Positions 10,081-19,600 of a DNA stretch of 21,696 nucleotides are shown here, one piece after another. Origin of the DNA: Glomus cerebriforme (taxonomy: Eukaryota; Glomeromycota; Glomeromycetes; Glomerales; Glomeraceae); NCBI GenBank assembly GCA_003550305.1, contig QKYT01001203.1, forward strand, positions 1 through 21,696, given 5' to 3'. Each line of letters begins with the position of its first letter. The first letter of the stretch is position 1. Both the position numbers and the translations under genes were made by a program. The notes below the pieces were generated by a model. The model saw only the letters and a list, made by a program, of their open reading frames with translations, did no database searches and had not been told where the DNA came from.

Positions 10081-11330
10081 GTTTTTTTTTGTTAAATAAC
10101 AGCAAACTTTATTTAGTGAACAAAATGAGAATTTACATAAAGAAAAAGAAAATAAATTGAACTAGCCTAAATAAAATTAATGGATCTCATCATTATCTAG
10201 TTTACATAAAGTAAAAATATAAAAAAGTAAAAACTAATCTATAAAATTATGCTATAAACCTAACATAACAATATACCCAATAAACTACTTCGTAATGAGA
10301 GGTAGCAACCAAATCGACCATCCCAAGAGTATCTCCTCCAATCCCTTAAATTAAGTTAAAGGAGAGCCGAATCCTAACCCTTCGAACTGTCAAATCCAAC
10401 AAGAGGACCTATGGTCCTTAAAATTATCCAGGGTATCCTTGAAAAGAAAATCAAAGAAGATGTGTCTATGACCGGCATTGGTAATCTTGAAGCTTGAATA
10501 GAGTAAAAAAGAGGAAAAGGAGAAAGAAGTATCTTGATCGGAAGAAAAAGAAATCTTCATATTCTTGTATGGAATCCAGAGAGGAGAGAAAGAAGTGCTA
10601 TTATCACGTGAGAAGAGCCATTGAAAAAGAACAGCTGATTGATTAAAATAAAAATAGAAATAATAGCAGCTGTATCCTAGAGGATTAATAGTAGAAAACA
10701 CATATTTTCTGGGGCCCATAAAGGGCTGGGAATATGCAGAAATATAGTCTGCATCGGGCTGAGAACATGTGGTTAAATGATCAGCATATGGCAAAAAATT
10801 GGAAGGTGAAGTGCCATTTTGGGAATGTTGATCAATCTGATTGGGAAACAAACGTTGATGGATCTGATTAGTGCATTTTGTTTGGTGATCCAAAGAGGAA
10901 CGGGATGCTAGCCATTCTATCCATAAGTCTTGGGAATGGTTAAGAAGGCGCAGAGAGTCGAGTGAACGAGAAAAGAAACGTTTAAGTTGCCGACAAAGAG
11001 GAGTACGAGAAGAGCCAAGCTCAGCTAAAAGAGATTGTAAAGAAGCCGCAAGCTTAGAAATATAAGGTTGGAGGCCTTGAGAGGCACTGTGCTTGTGAGA
11101 AGAAAATTTTAACATGTTCAAAGAAAAAATAATAAAGAAAAATTGAAAAAGAGCACAAATATTGTTAATAGAGGTCTCCCGAGGTTGTTAAGCTCAGGAT
11201 CACTGTTACAATACAAGACTTGTTAAAATAAAAGTACTCTAGTAGTAATATGTTTATAAAAACTCAATAAAATAATTTCTTCAAAAAATTGGTCCAGAGC
11301 AGAAGGAGAGAGAGTCCTATTTGTCATATT
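10081..11330 (-). mobile_element. Short LINE-related element B (non-autonomous, 1.25 kb)
   Basis: On the minus strand the element starts with aatatgacaaa, like element A, and ends in a nine-base poly(A) (T run 10082-10090). The last ~350 bases are clearly homologous to element A's 3' untranslated region and ORF2 tail: both contain tggatctc, tatctagtttacataaa, gctataaacctaa, ctccaatcccttaaa and gaactgtca. Upstream of this shared tail the sequence is largely different and carries its own ORF (10390-11115). It lacks endonuclease, polymerase and RNase H. It was probably mobilised by LINE A-type machinery through the common 3' tail. Identical 13-bp duplications flank it. Confidence 0.75.
10390..11115 (-). 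CDS. Hypothetical protein of the short LINE-related element
   Basis: An intact 241-codon frame starts at ATG 11113-11115; an in-frame TTG six bases earlier is less likely. It ends at TGA 10390-10392. I do not recognise the product. The N-terminal ~75 residues look helical and basic (KLAASLQSLLAELGSS, LCRQLKRFFSRSLDSLRL). The middle is polar with Gln, Asn and His, and the C-terminal half is rich in Phe, Tyr and Ser. Its last ~15 codons lie in sequence homologous to the LINE A ORF2 end but in a different reading frame, so it is not a truncated ORF2. It may be an RNA-binding ORF1-like protein, which is inference. It is the only long intact frame within the two elements. Confidence 0.5.
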   Translation of the reverse strand: MLKFSSHKHSASQGLQPYISKLAASLQSLLAELGSSRTPLCRQLKRFFSRSLDSLRLLNHSQDLWIEWLASRSSLDHQTKCTNQIHQRLFPNQIDQHSQNGTSPSNFLPYADHLTTCSQPDADYISAYSQPFMGPRKYVFSTINPLGYSCYYFYFYFNQSAVLFQWLFSRDNSTSFSPLWIPYKNMKISFSSDQDTSFSFSSFLLYSSFKITNAGHRHIFFDFLFKDTLDNFKDHRSSCWI

Positions 11331-11343
11331 TGATATTGGCAGA
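11331..11343. repeat. LINE target-site duplication, copy 3
   Basis: tgatattggcaga at the 5' (minus-strand) border of element B continues into attatgcc of the ancestral flank. Removing both elements and two copies restores tctagtattgatattggc followed by agaattatgcc. Confidence 0.85.
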
Positions 11344-11537
11344 ATTATGCCTTAATAAATTTATAATATATAATTTTGGCTAAAATTATATTAATTTCAA
11401 CCAAAATTGCAGAATTGGATCTTAATTTCTGCAATTGTCTACAATATCACAAATTGCAATTATTCTACAACTGCCTATTTGTAAACCCATTTTTAAGCAT
11501 AGTATAATATAATGTAACATAAAAAAATGTTATTATT

Positions 11538-11822
11538 TTCTATGATAAAAAAAGAATATATCACAGATTCTCTTTCAAAATCTATAGACCTTCATCATCT
11601 ACACTTTCTCAATCATTTTATACTTACACATTAAATTACAATATGTGAGAACTTAATACTCAAATTAATTTTGATATTTTAGTTACTAAATATTCTTATC
11701 AAGTTTTTAGTGTAGTAGAAAAACAAAAAGGCTTTAATGATGAAAGAAGAAAGATATTTTTTGAAATACAGTAATTTATTTTTGAGACCACAAGCTTTTT
11801 TGTTAGAAAATATGCAGAATAA
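11538..11822 (+). pseudogene. Unidentified coding relic interrupted by a DNA transposon
   Basis: The gene is not recognised. The plus-strand frame reads IYHRFSFKIYRPSSSTLSQ, TGA, ELNTQINFDILVTKYSYQVF, then VVEKQKGFNDERRKIFFEI. It goes on through a TAA to ETTSFFVRKYAE and a second TAA, where the DDE transposon begins. With the transposon and one TA removed, the frame continues from 14425 as KRYLCKEVIISKTSLVI and then through TAA codons. The composition is protein-like, and the interrupting codons include one TGA, so it is dead. Confidence 0.4.
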
Positions 11823-11824
11823 TA

Positions 11825-11850
11825 TAGTGTGATGCATCTATACTCATCAA
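11825..11850 (+). repeat. Left terminal inverted repeat of the DDE transposon
   Basis: It begins TAGTGTGATGC directly after the TA target dinucleotide and ends CTCATCAA. Confidence 0.85.
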
Positions 11851-11951
11851 TTAGTCCGAAATTTATATTTTATCTAAGTCACATGAATATCACGTGAAAT
11901 TATTTTTATTGGTCAATTAAAAGCAGACAATTCTCATTTCTAGATATATAA

Positions 11952-14067
11952 CTAATCAAATTTAATCTGGTTTAATTCTTCAATAATTTCATCTGGAATT
12001 CTCCTATGAAACCTATACTTTTTAACAACATATTCAACTAATTTTCCATTAATTCCTTTTTAATATAAGTCCATATATCACTAAGCTTTTCTTGCAAATC
12101 TTCTAATAAAACTGATTCAAGACTTATAGGTACAATTTGTTTCAAACCTATCCATGAATAATCACAATTTTCTCTTGCATATTTCTTTGCAGCCCTCAAT
12201 AACGCTCAATAAAATTAAGTTCACAGTGGAACTTTGGGTAGAAAATACATTTGTGACCCGCTTTCTCAATAACTTCAGCAATTGCACCCTTTTGTGCAAG
12301 AAAATCTGGTTCTAAAGACATTACCTAATGTGCACAACAATTAATTTGATTTTTATCATCTTTTTTTTCTTTGCATGCTTTGCATTCTAATAATAATCCA
12401 CCATTAGGCCATTTTCCTCACTTTTGTAATATTGTTTTCAATCCTTTAGGCTGACCTCAAAGCTTTTCATTTGGATGGTCAAAATACCATTATTTGCAAC
12501 TGGTTATCAGAACCCCAATATGTATCATGCATTTTTGGTTGCACACCACTAGGATTTAAATTCATTTTCTTTGACATTAATGCATATTTTGCAAATATTG
12601 CATGGTTTGAGCTGTTGTCAAATGTAAAAACACCAATACAATTTGATAAAAAGCTTTGAATATAGAAATTGCCTTAGTCTTTATTTGGTTAAGAATATTT
12701 TTTGCTATCCAATAACCTTCACGATCTTTTCCTGGCTCTAAATATTCACGTGCTTTTACCAGAACTGTAGGATGTTGTTCAATTTCTTCTGGTTTCAGTT
12801 TCAAACATCCATCAACTTCTGTTAAAAATTCACTAACTATAACTGATTTACCATTGCCTTTTTTTCATCACTATTTTTGGTCCTATCCATCATTGGAATA
12901 AAAAATACATTTATCATGCGTTATCAAGATATATTCTTTTTCACCTTCTGCTAAATCAGGTAAGATCTGATCCATATTTTCACCCTCATAATATGACATA
13001 AGTTTTTCATACTCAAAAATCTGTTTTAAAAAAGTATTTCTATACTGAATTATATCTGCATGCTCATGCCCATCATAATATATGCCTTGTTTTTATCTTT
13101 GCTTTGTATATCCAAGAATATGAAGCCAGCGAATTGCAGTTGAAATATCAATAGTTTTTTTTTTACTGATTCCCAAATTAATTAATAAGTTTTGTTCTAT
13201 AAATGTTTTAAATTTTATAGGCATAACTTTGTAATTTTGATCACGAATCCAAGAATAGCATTTTTCAACAACATCTTTATCATCAATTAATCAAATAGTT
13301 TTTTTATGCTTTTCTTAAAATGATTTAGGAAGTGCATTATAATGAAGCCAATAATTGGTCCAATATTGTATTTGACAAGCTTTTCAAATTTCACTATCAA
13401 CAAAAACCATTTGTACAATATTTAAACTTGCTTTCATTTTTCCATTACCATTTTTATTTAATAGGTTCAAATATTCAAATATTGCTCGTTTCTTATTATA
13501 TTTAGTAACCTTCATTTTATTATGCTGACTTTTTAATTCTTTTTTTAAACCCTTTATTTTTACATCAATATTATTGTTCACTTTATATAAGTTCTTCTCC
13601 TCTGATTCACTTACTTCGCTCTGTTTACTTTGATCATTTAAATTTTTAATTGCATCATCTGCACTAAATTGAGCTGGAAAAAAACTTGTGATCTTTGAAG
13701 TGCCAATTGCTGATTTAGTAAACGAACCACTTGGTCCTCACTTATCATAATATGTTGATCTTAGTATTTTATCAGTTTTATATGGACTCTGTTTTGTTTT
13801 CTCAAATTTACTATTTGCATTCCATTTTAAATTGCACATTAGATTAACTTCATCTTCCCATTCACTATTATTATCATCTCCCTATTCTTCTGCATTCTCT
13901 AATTCAGGGGTCTCTAGTTCAAAAATGTTATCGTTAACTTCTTCACAGTTATTTATTTCATTTTATGCTGGAAGTCATTTGTTTTTCATTTTTTTTGGAC
14001 CAAATCTACCATCTGACATTTGAGACTGCTGTTTGTAAAGCTTTTGTCTTTTCTTAACAGATGGCAT
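11952..14067 (-). pseudogene. DDE transposase relic (Tc1/mariner, DDE_3-like)
   Basis: Reading on the minus strand from ATG 14065-14067 (MPSVKKRQKLYKQQ), the protein has a charged N terminus and a region ending in TSFFPAQF. An N-terminal DNA-binding part follows (TAIRWLHILGYTKQR, then GIYYDGHEHADI). The catalytic core shows EYILITHDKCIFYSND (first Asp about 12914), YLEPGKDREGYWIAK, TFDNSSNHAIFAKYAL (second Asp about 12618, after a frameshift near 12640) and FHCELNFIERY (Glu about 12206). It ends in YRFHRRIPDEIIEELN and TAG 11952-11954. All three acidic positions survive. The gene is broken by many stops of all three kinds and at least four frameshifts (about 12640, 12480, 12200 and 12060). 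This is ordinary pseudogene decay, unlike the nonsense-only LINE frames. It would have cut and pasted the element at TA sites. Confidence 0.85.
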
Positions 14068-14396
14068 TTTTGATTTAATTGAGGTTTAAACAAAAAAAAA
14101 TCATGGGAAAATGATGATTTTCAATATTACGGTTCATTATTTATATATGAAGATCAAATTACATCATAAATCATGAGAAATTTATCATTTCAGATTTTCT
14201 GAATTTTTGACATTAATTAATAAAATCTTATTTTTTATACATTTTAAAACTTTCATAACTTTGTCAAAAATAATGCAATCTGAAATTAAAACTGATAGAT
14301 TGAAAAAGGATAACCTAATCTATCATTTTATCAGTATTAAGTTTGAGATTTACACAAACTGGAGAACTAGATAAAGTTAGAAGTTATACTAAATTT

Positions 14397-14422
14397 TTGA
14401 TGAGTATAGATGCATCGCACCA
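14397..14422 (-). repeat. Right terminal inverted repeat of the DDE transposon
   Basis: Reverse complement of the left repeat with two differences. It reads GATGCATCGCACCA at its outer end and is followed by TA. Confidence 0.85.
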
Positions 14423-14424
14423 TA

Positions 14425-14890
14425 GAAGAGATATTTATGTAAAGAAGTAATCATATCTAAAACATCACTAGTCATATAATATAAACAATACATTATTTCT
14501 TTCAAATGTTTGATTCTTATTCTTCATCCATATATGTTATCCATAGTTAATACTTTCTGTAAAATTTTCACATAATTAAATTGTTCATTTTTTCTGATAG
14601 TATTTATTTTAAAATTGTAATGTTATATATTTTTCTTAATATTACAATGATGTAAATTATAGTAATGTCATTGCTTTTTTAATTAGATTTCTATAATATA
14701 ACTATATAAGATATTACTCTGATTAACCAAACTACCGTATCTTACTATTTTCTCTGAATATAAAAATTTTTTTTTAAATATATATATGTAATTTAACATT
14801 GCAAGTTGTAATAAACATGCAAATAGAAAAATTGGGAGACACTCTCCTTGCTAATTTCTATACCCATTTCTTTAAAAAAGTTTTGAAAAG
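14425..14890. other. AT-rich flank, possible 3' continuation of the split relic
   Basis: For about 75 codons after the transposon the plus frame that continues the 11538-11822 relic has only TAA stops (TSLVI*YKQYIISFK, LILHPYMLSIVNTFCKIF). Its hydrophobic content could also be AT-rich noise. A TGA closes the frame near 14650. From there to 14890 nothing is recognised. Confidence 0.25.
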
Positions 14891-14896
14891 AAAAAT

Positions 14897-14946
14897 AGTC
14901 GCATGTGACTTCATAATATAATTATATTATGAAGTCACATGCGACT
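14897..14946. repeat. Perfect 50-bp palindrome
   Basis: Positions 14897-14921 and 14922-14946 are exact reverse complements with no spacer. The arm runs agtcgcatgtgacttcataa and then tataa to the centre. It can form a cruciform or a long hairpin. The inner word acttcataatataa is also the unit of the repeat array that follows, so the palindrome probably grew from, or seeded, that array. Confidence 0.9.
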
Positions 14947-14959
14947 TATATTAGGTTAT

Positions 14960-15290
14960 GAAGGCAACTTCATAGTCTATTGATAACTTCATAATATAAT
15001 AGTAACTTCATAATCTGTTGGTATCTTCATAGTCTACTTGTGATTTTATAATCTGTTAGTAACTTTATAACATAATAGTGATATCATAATCTAATCTGGT
15101 GAAAACTTCATAACTTATTATTCATAATCTGATAGGGACTTCATAACCTACTTATGGGTAGTTCCTTTGTGTTTATAACATTGTTTTAACTGTTTCCTGT
15201 ATAATATGGTGATAACTTCATAGTCTAATAGTGATTGGTAGTGCTTTAATTTAATGGTGATGTCATGATCTAATAGTGACTACTTTCTTC
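14960..15290. repeat. Degenerate tandem array, unit about 19 bp (GTAACTTCATAATCTAATA)
   Basis: Successive units read gataacttcataatataata, gtaacttcataatctgttg, gtatcttcatagtctactt, gtgattttataatctgtta and gtaactttataacataata, then become irregular. Isolated units recur near 15208 (gataacttcatagtctaata) and 15258 (gatgtcatgatctaata). Units differ by substitutions and small indels, so the array is old. It is non-coding. Confidence 0.7.
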
Positions 15291-15299
15291 TTGTTCCTA

Positions 15300-15830
15300 A
15301 TCCGTTTATATAATAAAATCTATATTGTTGGTTCTGGCTTTCCAGTCTTCTTTGAATACCTGGTTCTATAATGAGAGTACTGGCCCTCTATACTTGTTTG
15401 AATACTAGTTCTTTATTAAGATTTTACACCTATTTGGTTGCCTTTCTAGATCCCAAAATGTGGTAAAAAAATATCGTGTCGAGTGGCACAGTAATTCGAT
15501 CTAGATCTGCGATTAATTTTGGCTGACACTATATCATAATTCTAGCCAATCTTTTGGGTATGTAATTTGAGGATCTAGCCTAACACCATGGTAGTGACCT
15601 GGTAATGACCTGGTAGCTACTGTAAAACTATCATAAAACTGTCATGGAACTGATAGTTTTTCAGCTTGGATGCCGAGTTATTATGTTCAAAGCTTTGGCT
15701 GAAATTATGGAATAGTGTTGGCCAAAATTAGATGAGTCTACTGCTCTGGTTACATGACTTTTGCTGACCCACAGGTCAGAAAATAAAATTATAAACCAGG
15801 GGCAGTTAGAGAATTGGTAGTACAGTTTGC
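15300..15830. other. Gene-free stretch of more balanced base composition
   Basis: No reading frame is convincing. GC content is noticeably higher than in the left half of the window. Local words repeat, for example gtagtgacctggtaatgacctggtag near 15590-15615 and aaactatcataaaactgtcat near 15627-15647. This suggests a decayed dispersed repeat. No ends or inverted repeats could be assigned. Confidence 0.4.
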
Positions 15831-15832
15831 AT

Positions 15833-16490
15833 TACTACATACTAGTGATAGGGTAGTCTTCTTCTATAATTTTATATAATATTTCTGAAGAAGACTACCT
15901 TAAATATTACCTATCAATAATTTGTTTATCTGTGTTTATCTACCCATCTTGCTATACATATCTTTTTGCATCCACTGAAAAAAATTAATAGACTACGAAG
16001 TTAGCCTCATCTCAAAGTATATATCTGAGAACGACATACCCGAATACATACTAGTGATAGAGTAGTCTTTTGCCAATATTTATATAATAGATTACGCAGA
16101 AGACTACCCTAAATATCACCTATCAATAATTTGTTTATCCGCATTTATCTACCCAATTTTGTGTTCTGTAGTTGAAGGTGTGATATGTATTATCATGGCC
16201 GGCCTATTTATACCATATCCGAGTACATATCATATGTAATATAAGTCTTCTACCAATATTTATATAATAGAATATGTAGAAAACTTATAAATACATATAT
16301 ACCACATATGCCCAAATACATACCATCGAGATGAAGGCTTCTGCCAATATTTATATAATAGATTATGCAGAAACCTTCACTTTTAGATGTATATATACCA
16401 CATATGTCCGAATACATACCATCGAAATGAAAACTTCTGCCAATATTTATATAATAAATTATGCAGAAGCCTTCACTTTTAAATGTATAT
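15833..16490. repeat. Array of five iteron-plus-hairpin units upstream of the primase-helicase gene
   Basis: Five inverted repeats with 22-nt loops lie here. Stems are 15852-15864/15887-15899 (13 bp, perfect), 16062-16073/16096-16107, 16243-16253/16276-16286, 16333-16344/16367-16378 and 16429-16440/16463-16474. Loops are almost pure A/T; four share caatatttatataata, and the first has a different sequence of the same length. The last four hairpins are each preceded by an iteron-like word (CCGAATACATACC and variants at 16039, 16218, 16310 and 16406); the first has only the related ctacatactagtgatag at 15836. The first two units form a diverged duplication (15835-15950 and 16044-16153) sharing tatcaataatttgtttatc. 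Stems differ in sequence but keep pairing. A sixth copy is at 20608-20652. Confidence 0.85.
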
Positions 16491-16590
16491 CCGCTTGTCT
16501 TTCTTTTTCGATTCTCCATCTAAGTTTACTATCGCTTTTTTTTGCATCTATCAAAAAAAATTAATTAAACATTTCAAAAATATATTGAAG

Positions 16591-16599
16591 TATATAAAG
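16591..16599 (+). promoter_or_regulatory. Possible TATA box before the primase-helicase gene
   Basis: TATATAAAG lies 18 bases before the first ATG (16617). This is too close for a normal transcription start unless translation begins at a later methionine. In AT-rich DNA such words arise easily, so this is only suggestive. Confidence 0.25.
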
Positions 16600-16616
16600 A
16601 TTTACTTACTGACGGC

Positions 16617-19600
16617 ATGCATATCTCAACTATTTCTGACCAAACTGATCGCACTGGAACTGCCCCAGCCCTCTGCTATGATGGCGTCGGCCCCAATGAA
16701 TATTTAAGTAACTCAAATAGTTATACTAGTGATAATTCTGATTCAGAATCAGATGATTATAATAACTACAAGTCTAATTATGAGTCAGATAGTGAAGAAA
16801 CTTCTCACGCTTCAACCAGCACTACCAGGACTTCATTAGTTCAGCCATATGCAATTTACTCTTTAAGGAAAGAAAACTTCAATAATGATTTTACTTTCAA
16901 AAACTTGTTAGATATAATTCAAAAAATTTTCTCGTTACCACCTAGAGATATGTTAAATGATAAAGGGTCATTGGATTACCTCCCAATCTATTTATTCCTC
17001 TTTCCAAATGAAAAAGGCTTTAGTTTATATAATGCTTATGACCGTAATGAAGTGGAAGATAAATTAGTTATCAAAATTGACCAAGAGGATGATCAAGTTC
17101 TGAAGTTTTCTGTTGCAGACGACATTTCAGAAGTATTTGGATTATCCGAGATTCACAAATGTATTAATAGCCAAAAGCCTTTAAGAGCTGTGATTGATAT
17201 CGATGCGTCAAAAGAAGATATGAAAACAACTAGTGTTAAGGGACAGGAAGTATTTATTCGAATCTGTTGCTCTTTTATAAGAGCCTTGTATCGAATTCTT
17301 GACTGCGGTTGGGAAGATATTCTCAAAGGATTAGTAATTGCTACATCTTCAGATCCTAGTAAATGTAGTTATCATATTTTATATGCATCAGTTCTACTTA
17401 TTGATCATAATGAACTTAAAGCATGCACCCCTTGACTGTGTGCCAGGTTTGTGGCATAGCAATTTTTCAAAAAAATACATAAAAGATTTTTTCTTTGACA
17501 TAAAGCTTTTAAAATTTTACTACAGATGTAATTTCTGCTGCTCTATAAGTTTACTTATGCTTTGAAAAAAGGTTTAAAATGCCGTTTTTGACTTTACATA
17601 TAAATGATTGATTTTACCGTCTTTATTGTCTTTGCTGATCATTTTCAAAAATGGATTTGACAAAAATAAAAATTTTTGTCAAATAATTCAATAATGATAT
17701 TTAAAATTACTTTTGGCACTCTAAGTAAACTTGCAGAGCAGCCGAAACTAGGTATATTTAGTAAATTTTAAAAGCTATATATTAATATAAAAAATTTTCT
17801 TTTTATGATTTTTTGTTGCATTACATTGGCTAGCTACACCACAAATCTGGCACATATTTCGTTTAAGTTTAAAGCATTCACAAAATTAGTATATATCTTA
17901 ATCGGGGAGAAATTTAGTAAGTATATTGATCGAGAATTACCTGGTCAGAATTTTAACCTCCGCCTTATCGGTTCAGCAAAAAAAGGTCGTGTGAAGTGTA
18001 TTCTTCAATTCTCACTAGATAATAGGTGGAATGACCTCAATCATACTAGAGTTCAGCCACCTACTAGCTTAAGGCTTGAAGTAAGACCCCGATTACTTAG
18101 CACAGAAAAAAATAACAATCCATTAAGAATAATCGTGGGTCAAGATGTATTACAAAATGTGCGGACCTAGTTTTGCAAAAGCATTCTAACTATTTTAGGG
18201 ATTGGACTATCAAAAAAAAGGACTCAGAAAACTTCATATATTTTAATCAGAAAGTCCCACTAGAGTGTCCACTATGTAAACGTATACATGACAAGGATCA
18301 GCAGTGGTTCGGCCGTATATATGCCACCAGTGGAACATTTATTGTAAAATGTTTCTGGCAAAATAATGATGAACCTGAGGAGGTTTTTGAATGCGACCCA
18401 TCTATCGCAAAAAAAATCCAGCAAGAAAATAAAAATTTATCACCCATATCTTGCAAGATAAAAGACCCAGGTTTCCCTAAAGCCTTTATAAAAATGCCAC
18501 CTTGGGTCAAATACAATTAGCCTCTTATAGCAACAGAAATGTATGAGGAGAGATATGTAAGGCCATTACCCAATGAAGGTGACATTTATGTAGGATCACC
18601 TTGGGAAATGGGAAAAACATATATTCTTGAAAATTTGTCTATTCCTAATAACGTAAATTTGCTAGTATTATTCACGCGTCACTCTTATTCGAACGCTATT
18701 ATTACGAGACTTAATCTTAAGTTATATTGCGATATTGATAGTAATATAAATCTACCTGATCATAAGAGAGTAGTTTGTCAGATAGAGAGCTTACATCGCA
18801 TTACTAATAATTGCAAATGTAATAAAAAATGTAAATGTCGTCCGAGCCAATACGATTTATGGCTTGATGAAATAGTGTCTATAATTGCTCAGGCGCAGAG
18901 TCATTTGGCTAGATAATTGATAGAAAAATTATATAAATTAGTTCAAGATGCAAGGCGTATAATTGTCATGGACAATGATCTTACTGTTCTTAATATCGAA
19001 TGGATTAAAACCCTTCGAAAGGATAAACAATTCTCTATTATCCACAACACTTTCCAACCCAGAAAGGTAAGTCATTCTGCCTAGCCCTTAATAAAGAAAC
19101 TGTATTAGCTAAACTCTAGGATTGGGCCAAGCAAATGTCTTCACTACCTTTTGAGAATCAGAAAAGTGCTTCGCTTATCTGCCATCTCAGAAAGGATGTG
19201 CAAGGAATTGTTCGTGCTCTTAAAACTGATTTTCCAGAACTACGGATTAAGGAATATTATGGTAAATCTAATCTGGTAGAAAAGGCTCACGATTTTAGTA
19301 ATGTTGAAGAAGCATGAAAAGTCGTAGACCTAGTTGCTTATACTAGCACTCTAAAAATAGGAGTATCTTGCACTAATCCTAATTTTGAGCGAGCATTTTG
19401 TCTCTTTAATAGTTATATAGAAATAAATGCCAGAATGAATCAGATGTTATTCCGCATACGATGTATTAAAGATTATGTATATCATATCAAGCAAAGATTA
19501 TCTAACGCTCCTATTACAGAAAAGGAGTTATTTCAGTGGTTATTAAATGCTAGACATGAATGTCTCCCCCAAGAACTTCAGAATAGAGGAATATTTCCAG

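Larger units (their letters stand above)
11825..14422 (-). mobile_element. Tc1/mariner-type DNA transposon, decayed (2.6 kb)
   Basis: Two 26-bp terminal inverted repeats (11825-11850 and 14397-14422) match in all but two positions and share the core GATGCATCTATACTCATC. Both sides are bounded by TA (11823-11824 and 14423-14424), the target duplication typical of Tc1/mariner elements. Inside, on the minus strand, lies a broken DDE transposase gene. The intact ends mean it could in principle be moved by an active relative in trans. Confidence 0.85.

Noticed and set aside
13832..14023. Plus-strand serine/leucine-rich 63-codon frame, and 12471-12659 plus frame
   Set aside because: Both are antisense to the DDE transposase relic, whose minus-strand reading shows the catalytic motifs.
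14960..15290. Resemblance of ataacttcata repeats to loxP-like half sites
   Set aside because: Only about ten AT-rich bases match, no paired inverted arms with an 8-bp spacer are arranged along the array, and no tyrosine recombinase gene is visible.
15833..16490. CRISPR-like array
   Set aside because: Units are 91-180 bp apart, palindromic, with related spacers and no cas genes; the genome is eukaryotic.
16250..16519. Minus-strand 89-codon frame with internally repeated peptide SEGFCIIYYINIGRS
   Set aside because: It is the translation of the tandem hairpin units; the peptide repeat follows from DNA repeats and no start, domain or composition supports a gene.
17429..17867. Spliceosomal intron in the primase gene
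   Set aside because: No donor GT lies between the flanking duplication and the TGA at 17434, and the segment has long inverted arms and near-identical flanks, as expected of an inserted element.
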